From Oscillatoria princeps RMCB-10 (GTDB lineage Bacteria; Cyanobacteriota; Cyanobacteriia; Cyanobacteriales; Oscillatoriaceae): a DNA stretch of 64,000 nucleotides. Position 1 is the first letter of the stretch. The number at the start of each line of letters is the position of its first letter. The DNA is taken from the NCBI GenBank assembly GCA_019359235.1, contig JAHHHT010000001.1:124001-188000 (forward strand), written 5' to 3'. This document shows, in pieces, positions 46,367 to 55,510 of this stretch. The position numbers and the translations under genes are program-made. A model generated the notes under the pieces. The model saw only the letters and a program-made list of their open reading frames with translations, ran no database searches and was not told the DNA's origin.

Positions 46367-46854
46367 AAGTAAAAAGTTTTTAGTCCATCGGAATCCGCGC
46401 CAAAGGACACCACCGGCACCCTCCAACCGGCAGGGAATTTTTAACCACTCGCCGGTCAGCTTGCTTGCGGTTAATCACACCTGTATATAGCGGTTCTAAA
46501 TGATTTGTGAAACCTGTGAGGGGCCAGAAACCCGGTTTCTTTGACAATACCGTCGCCAAGAAGGCCGTGTGGGTCCCCAGGGAGCACAACCCTTACAGGC
46601 TATAGGTTTCATAAACCGCCTGCATAAAACCCTGTCTGGGTTTTCGGGAAGGGATTTTTCAACAGCCGCCTCCAAGGTACTGCACGCATCCATCCACCCT
46701 ACAGGCTGGACTTTTGGCGAAGGTATTGTTTGAGAAACCGGGTTTCTACCTTTTCACAACTCGAATATAAACCCTATATCGCAGGGTGCGTTTCCTTTAA
46801 CCGCCACCCCACTGATTGACTGTTCTAGAACAAGGAACGCTACCTGTATACCTG

Positions 46855-47934
46855 CTAGCGAACCGGCAAGGCGCTATCTTCAACGAGAACAGCGCCAGTC
46901 ACAGTTCCGGGGAAGTTGCCGGTGAGGTCTGAAACCTTAAGCGCTGAGCCGTCCACGCGGACATCATTTAATGGCCAGCACCCGACCAAACCGGCCTCTT
47001 TGCCGGTGAGCCGCTTGGACATATCCGCCTGAATTTCGGCTTGAGTGCGAGCTCGGTTCCAAACCCGAACTTCTGCCATCTTGCCTTTGAAATCCTGGTC
47101 GCTCCCCCAGTTGCTTTTGCCGATGTAATTTTTGGTGCGATTGATGTTGTTTGGCACCTGAAGCTTGCTGGTAGCAATCGGCTGACCGTTTTTGTAAAGG
47201 ACGGCATTTCCGGCAGGATCGAGCGTCCCTGCCAAGTGCATCCACTTACCCAGTTCTAGAACTGCTGATGGGGAAGTAAAATCTTGTCCTGCCCCCCCTT
47301 TATATATACTCAGGTCGAACTTGGCGGTTGTTCCCGAATTGGCCAAAACGATGTTATCTGACTGGGCACCGTTGCCTAAATCGATAACTCTCGACCAATG
47401 CCGGAAGGCGTCATACCAGACCCACGCTTCTACTGTTAACCCTCCCGCATAGTTGACGTTCATTGCCGGCAGTGTGACATAATCGCTGTCCCCGTCAAAC
47501 TGCAGCACTTTGGGAACTAAACTGACGCCTGACCAGCTGACCTTGAGGCTGCCCTTGTTATTGCCGTAGTCCCAAAATAAATCATTCATGGCGAACCGCA
47601 AGGTTTGCCCCGGTTTGAGAACGAGCGTCGCTTTTTTGCCCACATCCGTCACTTCACCCGTTGTCAGGTTTTGGGCGACTAAGCCATAAATGGCATTCTT
47701 GGGATACTTCGTGTAGTTTCCCATATCCGGCCACCCTTGTTTTAGCCCATCCTGAATCAGCGGGTGGAGACTGGCCAGCCCCTCGGCGGTACATTCTAGG
47801 TTGGGATTATTGACATCGGACGACCAAGTTCCGTTGGCCGTAAATGTGTAGATGACTTCCGTACTTTGGGTATTGGTAAAATCAATGCCGGCCTCGGAAG
47901 TGGCCGGAACTTCAAATTGGCCTGTTAAGGTCAT
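46855..47934 (-). CDS. LecA-like lectin domain plus LamG domain protein (copy 5)
   Basis: The 359-residue paralogue starts MTLTGQFEVPATSEAG. The LecA-like domain includes IYGLVAQNLTTGEVTDVGKKATLVLKPGQTLRFAMNDLFWDYGNNKGSLKVSW, whose YGNNKGS closely matches LecA's YGNNSGS. The LamG domain includes AGGLTVEAWVWYDAFRHW, LELGKWMHLAGTLD and GKEAGLVGCWPLNDVR. The protein is cytosolic by prediction, as Pseudomonas LecA also lacks a signal peptide. It is the best member for testing galactose binding. Confidence 0.82.
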   Translation of the reverse strand: MTLTGQFEVPATSEAGIDFTNTQSTEVIYTFTANGTWSSDVNNPNLECTAEGLASLHPLIQDGLKQGWPDMGNYTKYPKNAIYGLVAQNLTTGEVTDVGKKATLVLKPGQTLRFAMNDLFWDYGNNKGSLKVSWSGVSLVPKVLQFDGDSDYVTLPAMNVNYAGGLTVEAWVWYDAFRHWSRVIDLGNGAQSDNIVLANSGTTAKFDLSIYKGGAGQDFTSPSAVLELGKWMHLAGTLDPAGNAVLYKNGQPIATSKLQVPNNINRTKNYIGKSNWGSDQDFKGKMAEVRVWNRARTQAEIQADMSKRLTGKEAGLVGCWPLNDVRVDGSALKVSDLTGNFPGTVTGAVLVEDSALPVR

Positions 47935-47963
47935 GGTTCACGTTTCCTTTTACGGTTTAGTGC

Positions 47964-48082
47964 GTTGAGGCTTTCGCCGTCAACTCTTCTATTAGTTAAG
48001 CAAAAATCTGAGCCGGCTCTGCTTTTTTTTACTTTTCTTCATAAATTACTCCAAGTCTTGTGCGAATTGCAGGACTGTGCTA
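47964..48082 (-). promoter_or_regulatory. Conserved leader and 30-bp box of lectin gene copy 5
   Basis: The box at 48053-48082 (AAGTCTTGTGCGAATTGCAG then GACTGTGCTA) begins 119 bp from the ATG. A hairpin GTTGACGGC-GAAA-GCCTCAAC (minus strand, 47964-47984) lies in the leader. The rest of the 535-bp gap up to 48469 holds a CACCACCGGCACCCCGCA block and GATCCCCCC-like fragments but no supported gene. Confidence 0.65.
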
Positions 48083-48469
48083 ATAGCCAGAACCTTTATT
48101 TTAAGGCACCACCGGCACCCCGCAACCGGCAGGGCATTCGCGAGCCTCGCAAAGCGGGCCAGTTAAAACGGCTAGGCGAGAGGTTGCCAAAAGGGCCGGT
48201 GGGATGTTTTTCATTCCCGGATGGGGAGCATCCTCACCCTGGGAAAGGCGGCTTTCCCTATCCTGTTCGCTAAGAAGATCCCCCCTGCCCTTGAGGGGAT
48301 CTAAGACTGGCAGTTTTCCGTTTGTCCTGTTGATATTAAACGCAGGGGCAACCTGGGAGGGCCAACCCTCAGCTGCAAGATATCAGCAAAGGGCGATCGC
48401 ACCGCCACCGGCAAACAAAAAAAGCCGCGCGGCGCGCCAATGAGCGCGAATTTGACAGGGTTTAACCCC

Positions 48470-49144
48470 TCACACAGCAGTTCTTTCAACGATAACCTGG
48501 TGTCCTTGATGCAGCAGCTTCAGCTTATTGCCGAACACGGTCAAAAAAGCGTCAACAGCCATTTTAGGGTGGTTGTAATCTGGAGGAGCCGGCCAACCGT
48601 AATCGTCAAAAATGATCAGCCCCCCCACCTTCAGCAGCCCCCAAGCCAGCGCGGCATCTTGCAACACGTCGCAGGCGGTGTGAGAGCCATCGATGTAGAT
48701 CAAATCGTAAGCGTTCAAAGGCAGCGATCGCATCGCCTCTTGAGACATGCCCACTATCTTTGTAACTTTTTCTGGGTGCCCCGTTTTGGCAATATTAAAA
48801 TCAAATCGCTCTCCCACAGACTTCAGATAGCTCTCTTCCATCTCCGCATGCTCCACGCTGCCCTCAAACGTATCGATGCAGGTAATCCGGGCGGAGTCGT
48901 GAGTGAGAATGTTCTCCAGCAGCCAGCAAGTAGACCGCCCCTCCCAGCTGCCGATTTCCAGGACGCAGCAATCAGCAACATTCGCAAACCGGAGCAAAAA
49001 ATGTTCCCACACAGGAGTGTTGAAACCGAACCAATCTGTGGTAAAGCAGTACCCTTTGGACTCAACGTGTTGAGCGTAGTTGGCCAGAGCCAGCTGGTAG
49101 AGCTGTTGTGCCAGATCGGGCTGTTTCGCGTCTTGGACAGGCAT
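48470..49144 (-). CDS. Class I SAM-dependent methyltransferase
   Basis: The 224-residue protein has AdoMet motif I as VLEIGSWEGRSTCWLLE, an acidic loop ITCIDTFEGS, and YDLIYIDGSHTACDVLQDAALAWGLLKVGGLIIFDD, typical of the Methyltransf_24 group used on small molecules and sugars. The start at 49144 (MPVQDAKQ) has AAGGA about 11 bases upstream; the longer frame begins with TTG. The methyl acceptor is unknown. It ends the lectin cluster and might modify a glycan or lipid there. Confidence 0.85.
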   Translation of the reverse strand: MPVQDAKQPDLAQQLYQLALANYAQHVESKGYCFTTDWFGFNTPVWEHFLLRFANVADCCVLEIGSWEGRSTCWLLENILTHDSARITCIDTFEGSVEHAEMEESYLKSVGERFDFNIAKTGHPEKVTKIVGMSQEAMRSLPLNAYDLIYIDGSHTACDVLQDAALAWGLLKVGGLIIFDDYGWPAPPDYNHPKMAVDAFLTVFGNKLKLLHQGHQVIVERTAV

Positions 49145-49399
49145 CTTCGCGGTTCCTTGATAAGTCAATTTTTAACGGTCGGGTTTTTATTATAAATCCA
49201 AAGCGCTACAGCAACCCTCTGGGGGAGCATCTCATTTTTGCACTGTCCTTCTGCTTGGGGTGCTGGAGGAGTGCGTTCATCTAGATGAACGCGCCCGCCC
49301 TTGTCCCCAAAAACTCCGCGCCGGCAGACGCCAGGCGAGACGCCTGTGGCTGATGCCGGCATCCAGAACCAGACTGTTGAAAACCTACAGCAGATTGCA

Positions 49400-49800
49400 A
49401 CTGAGTGAGGTACAGATATTAGATCCCCCCCTAGCCGGGGCGGTCTCCGTGGGTGGCACCGCCCCTACAAAGGGGGGGGAACATTCTCTTGCGCCCCCCT
49501 TTTTAAGGGGGGTTTGGGGGGATCTCACTGTACTCCACGCAAGTGAAAACTGCTGTTAATCAAACAGAACTTACGCAGAAACCGGGTTTCCTACCCTGCC
49601 CCCCAGACTATAGCAATAGCCACTGAGGTTAGGACGTAGGACAGGCGTTCCCTCCGATCCCAGATATCTTGAGGGCTCGGAGGGAACGCCTGCCCTCAAT
49701 ATCTAATCTCCGTTCCCTAAGTGGCTGCTGCTATAGCGGTTCTCAGTTGGATGAAGTGCCCCCAGAAACCCGGTTTCTTAAAGAAACCGGGTTTCTCAGT
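49400..49800. repeat. Repeat cluster with a nested repeat insertion
   Basis: The AAGGGGGG inverted repeat (49419-49527) has its left arm split by a GGGGCGGTCTCCGTGGG ... GGCACCGCCCCTAC hairpin block. It is followed by GTAGGACAGGCGTTCCCTCC palindrome pairs (49630-49725) and a GAAACCCGGTTTC/GAAACCGGGTTTC hairpin (49765-49800). No gene in 49145-49841. Confidence 0.75.
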
Positions 49801-49841
49801 ACCTCACAAAGGATGAGAAACGCTATATATCAAACTCCAGC

Positions 49842-51836
49842 TCACAGAGAGCCGCAGGAGCGGACAGAAACACCAGCTCCCAGCACGAAACCCCAACCGT
49901 AAGTCACATAATAGTGATAGCTGTTGTCCATATTTTCGCGAGCCGAGCCAACCGCAGCCCCTTTCGCGCCCACCATCGCCCAGATTCCTTGCTCCCACAC
50001 ATAGTGCACCCGCAAAGAACCCAGACTCATACAAGCTGTTTTCACAGACTCTGGAAATGGGTTGCTGTTGGGGGAGTTTTGGTTCCCTTCTTTCATAACA
50101 ATCGCCACAATTCGTTTCGCCGGCAGACTGTCAACCAGCTGCACAAACTCATTCGCCGCCGCAGGATTGGCAAATACATCAAAAGCGCGACTCGAAACCA
50201 CAGCGCCGCTGACCTCATCAACAACCGCCACATTCAGTCCCGCCTGATAGCCACCGGCAATCTCCACCTTTGTGCCGTTGACGCTGATTCCCACCGGCTC
50301 TGCGTGATGGTCTTGCGTAGCGGAAGTCGCCACCACCACCGGACTCAAGGGGATTAATGGCGTCACCTCAAACGAACGAGTCACACTCACCGCTGAAGTA
50401 GCAGATATCTCTTCGACGGCGGTTCCCGGCGCACTGCCTTTTTGCCCGATGAGCGCCCAAGAGGCTCGGTAGGTCAGCGTTGAGAATTTAATGCTGCCAA
50501 TCGATTGAAACGCTTGCGAGACCGTCGGCGCAATACTTGGGTCTGACAGCAAATTGTAACTGGCTTCATCCTTAACGCCAATAGCCACAATTCGCCCAGC
50601 GGGAAGATTTTCGATGAAGTAAGCAAAGCTCCGGCAATTGGCGGCGATAAAAGTGTCGAAACTTGTGCTAACCAGGAGCTGGCCTGTAATTTCATCGAAA
50701 ACAGCCACATTCAAGCCGCGCGTGTAGGGACCAAAGTTGATTTCCTCTCCGGACTTGAGAATGCGGGCAGAATTTCCGCAGTCCGCACCGGCAGATTCCA
50801 CCTTAAACTCCACCGGCACTTTCCGCCGCCCGATCGTCACGTCTTGCTTCGCCATCACCGCGCCATCACCGACCACATTCAGCGTCCCCTGGAAACTCAA
50901 TTTCTTTTCCAGATCCGACTTCTTGCCGGTATAGCGTACAGTAAAGTCGAGGTAGTGTTCCTTCGTCGTCTCCAGGGGGCCATATCCGCCTGCCGGCGTT
51001 ATAGACGAAACAAAGGGAGCCAGCTCCTTACTGGGAACCAAGGTGAGATTGTTAATCGCAGACATTACCGTTTCCACGGACGTAATAATCTGATTAACAA
51101 TCCGGTTGGCATCAATTCCTGTGAAGTGGACGCCGCGCGTCGCCTGAGTCAAGCGCGTCGCCTGACCGCGACTCCCACCAATAGGGCATAGCCCTTGATA
51201 ATTCGCCACCTGTGCGTTTGGATCGTCATCCAGCCCTTGCGGGTAACTCGTCGTGGTGCTGATGGCGATGATCAAGATTTTCTCCGCAACCAGCTTCGCC
51301 GTCACAGAGGCTTCCGTAATATCGGCAGTCAGCAGCGGTGAAACTGCCTTGCAAATCGGGTCGTGTCCCGGTGCGTCGCCAAACCAAACGATGAGGCGCT
51401 TGGAATTTTTCCGCCAGCCAATTGAGCCACCGGCAGGCTGCGCCAGCTGGTCGAGCGCGTACAGCTGGCCTTCGCTGCCATCCTCCCCGCCTGCAGCGCT
51501 CAAAGCATTAATCGCTGCAGTCACCAGCGCTTTATTTGCCGTTAGGCTCTGCCGGTGGTTAAAGGCGTAGGGGTCTTTGCTATTAAAATCCTTGTAATCG
51601 CCCACACCGAAGCAGATATCTATCTCAGGACGGAACCCATTTAATATCTGGCTGATCCCCGACTTGACGCTCTCGATGATAGACCCCATGCTGCCGGTTG
51701 TGTCGGCCAAAAAATAAACGTCGATTTGGGGGATTGGGGTCGGCTTGGGGACATAGACCTTGGCTACGCGCTCAACAATTTCTCCTTCTGACAGGATGAC
51801 TGACTCGCTGTTTGGCGTGATAGTAATTGACGACAC
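49842..51836 (-). CDS. von Willebrand A protein with two ILEI/FAM3-like domains
   Basis: The roughly 665-residue protein has a vWA domain (about 30-290) with a MIDAS-like DTTGSMGS and FGDAPGHD. A beta-rich middle region follows. Two copies of an ILEI/FAM3-like domain complete it: YTRGLNVAVFDEITGQLLVSTSFDTF ... LPAGRIVAIGVKDEAS ... RASWALIGQKGSAPG, and YQAGLNVAVVDEVSGAVVSSRAFDVF ... LPAKRIVAIVMKEG ... QGIWAMVGAKGAAVG. ILEI-like folds bind glycans in the stem of POMGNT1. The GTG start at 51836 has AGGAG 7 bases upstream; the longer frame to 51899 is less likely. No signal peptide. It is a probable metal-dependent binding protein with glycan-recognition tails. Confidence 0.82.
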   Translation of the reverse strand: MSSITITPNSESVILSEGEIVERVAKVYVPKPTPIPQIDVYFLADTTGSMGSIIESVKSGISQILNGFRPEIDICFGVGDYKDFNSKDPYAFNHRQSLTANKALVTAAINALSAAGGEDGSEGQLYALDQLAQPAGGSIGWRKNSKRLIVWFGDAPGHDPICKAVSPLLTADITEASVTAKLVAEKILIIAISTTTSYPQGLDDDPNAQVANYQGLCPIGGSRGQATRLTQATRGVHFTGIDANRIVNQIITSVETVMSAINNLTLVPSKELAPFVSSITPAGGYGPLETTKEHYLDFTVRYTGKKSDLEKKLSFQGTLNVVGDGAVMAKQDVTIGRRKVPVEFKVESAGADCGNSARILKSGEEINFGPYTRGLNVAVFDEITGQLLVSTSFDTFIAANCRSFAYFIENLPAGRIVAIGVKDEASYNLLSDPSIAPTVSQAFQSIGSIKFSTLTYRASWALIGQKGSAPGTAVEEISATSAVSVTRSFEVTPLIPLSPVVVATSATQDHHAEPVGISVNGTKVEIAGGYQAGLNVAVVDEVSGAVVSSRAFDVFANPAAANEFVQLVDSLPAKRIVAIVMKEGNQNSPNSNPFPESVKTACMSLGSLRVHYVWEQGIWAMVGAKGAAVGSARENMDNSYHYYVTYGWGFVLGAGVSVRSCGSL

Positions 51837-52129
51837 TGTTCTCTCCTGAAATCTAAATACAGTTAAGTCGCGCAGAACTTCAAACAGGACGAGCGTCACC
51901 GCTCTGCCGGCCCAAATTACCAGTTTGAAATTTGAGACCCCCTGAATCAGCTCTGTTCCCGAAGATGCTCCCCACGCGCTTGCCAGATCGGCAAACCCAA
52001 AATCACCCTTAATAGAGCGTGAAGAGCCAACAAGTCATATCATGCCACCTGCCGGTCTGTTTGTCAAGCTTCGCGGATTGCCCTGCGGGTAACAGAAAGC
52101 CGGTTTCTCGCCCTGCCGGTCTGAAAAAT

Positions 52130-52250
52130 TCTCTCGTTCCCAGGCTCTGCCTGGGAACGCAATCTTGAGGCTCTGCCTCAAGATTGCTCGCACTGGCGGA
52201 CACTAGGACAGGCAAGACGCCTGCCCTCAATGGTCCTAACCAACTTGGCG
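52130..52250. repeat. TCCCAGGCTCTGCCTGGGA double hairpin and GTAGGACAGG block
   Basis: GTTCCCAGGC/GCCTGGGAAC and CTTGAGGCTCTGCCTCAAG form two adjacent hairpins at 52135-52185, followed by the GACAGGCAAGACGCCTG block. The double hairpin recurs near 53325, 55353 and 57402. No gene in 51837-52259. Confidence 0.8.
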
Positions 52251-52259
52251 AGTGCTATA

Positions 52260-53285
52260 TCAATACCGAATTCGCGGATCGATGTAGGCGTTGAGAATAT
52301 CGATCGCAATGCTAGCCATCACCACAATCGCCGCAAAAAATACCACAATTCCCTGCACAGTCGGGTAATCCCGCAAAGAAATCGCCTCGTACAGCCTGTT
52401 GGCCAGCCCGGGCCAAGAAAAAGTCACTTCCGTCAAAATCGCCCCGCCCAAAAGCGACGCCAAAGTCAGCCCCAACACCGTAATCACAGGAATCAAAGCA
52501 TTTTTCAGCGCGTGAGCCACCAAAATGCGGAATTCCGGAATACCCCTGGCTCGCGCCGCTTCCACATAATCCGCTTGCAGCGTTTGCTTCAAATTCACGC
52601 GCACAATTCGCTCAAAAATGCCGCTGATCAGAATCCCCAGCGTCAGAGAAGGCAAAGCTAAATAGTGCACTGCAGTGAAAAACTGACTCAAATTGCCGCC
52701 CAGCAAACTGTCAATTGTGTAGAGTCCGGTGATTGGCTGAGGTGCCGGTTGCGATAGCGGAAAGCGCGTTCCCAGGGGAAACAAACGCAGCTGCACCCCA
52801 AAAATTAGCTGCAGCAGCATCCCCACCCAAAACGCGGGAACGGCGTAAGTGATAATGCCAAACAAGCGCCCACCGGCATCCCAAGCCGTATTCGGGCGCG
52901 AAGCCGACATCATCCCGACGCCAATCCCCACAACCAGCGCCACCACCATACTAAAAATCGCCAATTCCACCGTCGCGGGGAAATAAGCCTGGATAATATC
53001 CCACACCTTTTGTCCGCGAGTGGTGAGGGAAGTTCCCAAGTCAAAACTCAGCAATTTTCCCATGTAATGGAGGTACTGCAGCCACAGCGGACCTCCCAAA
53101 CCCAATTGCTCTCGCAAAGCATCTTTCACCTCTTGCGGCGCTTTCGGGCCTAAAATCGCATCCACTGGGTCGCCCGGAGTCGCCCGCAAGAGCAAAAACA
53201 CCACAGTGGTGATTGTCCACAGCATTAACGGTGCTAGGAGCAGACGGATGCTGATGTAATATTGCAGCGCTTTAGAACGTGACAT
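52260..53285 (-). CDS. ABC transporter permease, DppB/OppB type
   Basis: The 341-residue inner-membrane permease has six predicted membrane segments and the coupling loop DYVEAARARGIPEFRILVAHALKNALIPVIT. The N-terminus (LLLAPLMLWTITTVVFLLLRATPGDP) and C-terminus (IDILNAYIDPRIRY) are typical of the DppB subfamily. It lies downstream of two substrate-binding lipoproteins on the same strand. No DppC, DppD or DppF gene is nearby, so partners must be encoded elsewhere. ATG at 53285. Confidence 0.92.
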   Translation of the reverse strand: MSRSKALQYYISIRLLLAPLMLWTITTVVFLLLRATPGDPVDAILGPKAPQEVKDALREQLGLGGPLWLQYLHYMGKLLSFDLGTSLTTRGQKVWDIIQAYFPATVELAIFSMVVALVVGIGVGMMSASRPNTAWDAGGRLFGIITYAVPAFWVGMLLQLIFGVQLRLFPLGTRFPLSQPAPQPITGLYTIDSLLGGNLSQFFTAVHYLALPSLTLGILISGIFERIVRVNLKQTLQADYVEAARARGIPEFRILVAHALKNALIPVITVLGLTLASLLGGAILTEVTFSWPGLANRLYEAISLRDYPTVQGIVVFFAAIVVMASIAIDILNAYIDPRIRY

Positions 53286-53319
53286 CGAGCCGAATTGCTA
53301 AAGGTTAATCACTAATTAT

Positions 53320-53435
53320 TTTCTCGCTCCCAGGCTCCGCCTGGGAGCGAAAGTTAGGAGGCAGAGCCTCCTTTCGATTCTCTTCTCTTGTCCCCCCTCT
53401 CCGAAAAGCGGAGAGGGGGTTAGGGGGTGAGGTGA
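53320..53435. repeat. Double hairpin and GC palindrome between permease and binding protein
   Basis: TCCCAGGCTCCGCCTGGGA and GGAGGCAGAGCCTCC stems (53325-53372) are followed by CCCCTCTCCG/CGGAGAGGGGGTTAGGGG (53393-53433). The 176-bp gap holds no gene. These stems could attenuate the distal permease gene. Confidence 0.7.
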
Positions 53436-53461
53436 TGCCATCCGGTTGCCATCACAGAGGG

Positions 53462-55111
53462 TTAAGCCTTCTGGATTGTCCAGAAAGGAAGTCTCTGGGT
53501 AGGCTCTAAGCGAACTCCCTGCAACCCTTTCTGAGCGAACAGGTAGTCTTTGCCTTGCCACAGCGGAATGAAAGGCACATCTTTCGCGAGAATATCCTGA
53601 AGTTCACCAAAGATTTGCTTGCGAACTTCGGGGTTTCGCTCCTGTCGCTCCTTGTCAATCAGCTCGTTGACGCGCTCGTTATAATAAAACGACCCTTGCA
53701 GCTTCGTTTCCCCTTGCTCGCAGCCGGTGGCGGCGGAACCTTTCTCGCAATCCATGAACGGCTGAATGTAGTTATCCGCATCCAAAAAGTCCGGACTCCA
53801 ATCCAGGATAAACATCTGGTAAACGCCTTTATCCAGATTGTTGTACGCAGTCGCCGACTCCACACCTTGCAGCTCGAGTTCCATCGCCCCGCCCAATTTC
53901 TGCTGGACTACAGCTTTCAGCGTTTGCGCGACTTGACTGTTACTGGCGAGGTTAGAGCGATACCAAAGCTCCAGTTTCACCGGCTTCTCTTTAGAATAGC
54001 CGGCTTGCGAGAGCGCTTCGAGGGCTTTGGCTGCATTGCCATCCCCGTACTGATCTTTGAACACCGGCTTGTAGACATCAGTCAGTGTTGCCGGCACCAG
54101 ACTGTAGAGCGGCTCTATCTGCCCTCGAAACACCCGCTCTTGCAGCAACGGGCGGTCTACCATCGCTGCGATCGCCTGCCGCACCGCCAGATTGTCCAGC
54201 GGCTTGTCCTTCATATTAATCGTCAAGTAGGAAATCCCGTTACTGCGCTCCGAAAACACTTGCCAGCCGGCAGAAGCGGCTTGCTTTTGCAAATCGCCCA
54301 CCTGATCCAAATCCAGACTCTGGTAGGCGATATCCACCGCGCCGGTTTTGAATGAGCTGTACAAATTAGATGAACTCGTCAGAATTTGAATGTCAATCCC
54401 TTTGTTCGCCGGCTTCTCGCCCCAGTACCCCTCAAAAACATCTAATTTGATAGAATCAGTGCCATACTTGGCGAGTTTGTACGGGCCGGTGCCCACAAAA
54501 GTGTCCGGCTTGAATTTCCCCTTGCCAATTTCATAAGCTTTGGGCGACACAGCACAAATGCTGGGATATGTCAAGACTGACGTGAAAGCAGCGAACGGCT
54601 TTTTCAGCTTGACGGTTAACTCATACTCGCCGGTCGCCGCTACAGATGCCACGTTTGACAGCAGCGATGAGGGGTTCCCGCCGTTTTCCATAAACCGCTT
54701 CAGGGAAAACTCCATCGCTTTGGCGTTGAACGGAGTTCCGTCATGGAACGTGACACCCTGACGCAGGGGGATACTGTAAGTCAGGCGATCCTCACTGATT
54801 TTGGGCAGCGCCGTTGCCAGCTGGGGTTCGAGCTCCGTGGTTCCCGCCTTGTAAGTGTACAAGCGATCGCCCAGATTGTACAGCAGGGTGCCGGAAGCGA
54901 CCTCGTAAGCGTCAGCCGGGTCTAGCGTCCGCAGCTTTGAGGTCATCCCAATAATAACGCGACCGGGTTCGCCGCCGGTGGCTGCCGGTGGAGCCGCCTG
55001 TCGCTGACCGCAGCTAACGGCCAAAAAACAGCACAAACTGAACAAACTGAGGAATTTTCCCATCAACCGCCACCGGCGGCTGCTTAACCTTGCGGCATAC
55101 TTGTGCAACAT
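53462..55111 (-). CDS. ABC transporter substrate-binding lipoprotein (peptide/nickel family), copy A
   Basis: The roughly 550-residue SBP family 5 protein has a lipoprotein signal (FLSLFSLCCFLAVSC). Family signatures include TLDPADAYEVASGTLLYNLGDRLYTY, LRQGVTFHDGTPFNAKAMEFSLKRF and VGTGPYKLAKYGTDSIKLDVFEGYWGEKPAN. It delivers oligopeptides or similar solutes to the permease next door. The start at 55111 has GAGGG close upstream; 55063 and 55159 are alternatives. It is clearly paralogous to copy B. Confidence 0.92.
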   Translation of the reverse strand: MLHKYAARLSSRRWRLMGKFLSLFSLCCFLAVSCGQRQAAPPAATGGEPGRVIIGMTSKLRTLDPADAYEVASGTLLYNLGDRLYTYKAGTTELEPQLATALPKISEDRLTYSIPLRQGVTFHDGTPFNAKAMEFSLKRFMENGGNPSSLLSNVASVAATGEYELTVKLKKPFAAFTSVLTYPSICAVSPKAYEIGKGKFKPDTFVGTGPYKLAKYGTDSIKLDVFEGYWGEKPANKGIDIQILTSSSNLYSSFKTGAVDIAYQSLDLDQVGDLQKQAASAGWQVFSERSNGISYLTINMKDKPLDNLAVRQAIAAMVDRPLLQERVFRGQIEPLYSLVPATLTDVYKPVFKDQYGDGNAAKALEALSQAGYSKEKPVKLELWYRSNLASNSQVAQTLKAVVQQKLGGAMELELQGVESATAYNNLDKGVYQMFILDWSPDFLDADNYIQPFMDCEKGSAATGCEQGETKLQGSFYYNERVNELIDKERQERNPEVRKQIFGELQDILAKDVPFIPLWQGKDYLFAQKGLQGVRLEPTQRLPFWTIQKA

Positions 55112-55189
55112 TTCCCTCAACCCAATGCCTCCGATGCAGAATTCTAAACAGTGCGACATTAAATAATCTATCAGCTATCTGCTGTTAGG

Positions 55190-55510
55190 TATCAGCTTTC
55201 GCCATCCGCCACCGCCCTTCGGGAGACGAGAGTTATGTTCCGAGCCTTTGCTTCTCTCCTATCTCCCAAAGTAGGGTGCGTTCCCCCAAGGAACGCACCC
55301 TGCAAGCTCCTGTTTTTGAGGACAGGCGGGACGCCTGTCCTACGCCTAATTATCCCTCGTTCCCAGGCTCCGCCTGGGAACGCCGTCTTGGAGGCTCTGC
55401 CTCCTTTGGGCAGTGAGAAAAGTAGGGTGCGTTCCCCCAAAGGGGAACGCACCCTACAAAGGAACCAGAAGCCCTCTCCCCGTTCACGGGGAGGGAGTTG
55501 GGGGTGGAGC
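55190..55510. repeat. Cluster of four palindromic repeat families
   Basis: Two GTAGGGTGCGTTCCCC hairpins (55268, 55420), a TCCCAGGCTCCGCCTGGGA double hairpin (55353-55405) and the CTCTCCCCG/CGGGGAGGG palindrome (55470-55508) fill the space between the two binding-protein genes. The last one overlaps the end of copy B and supplies its final codons (SAPPPTPSP). Confidence 0.8.
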
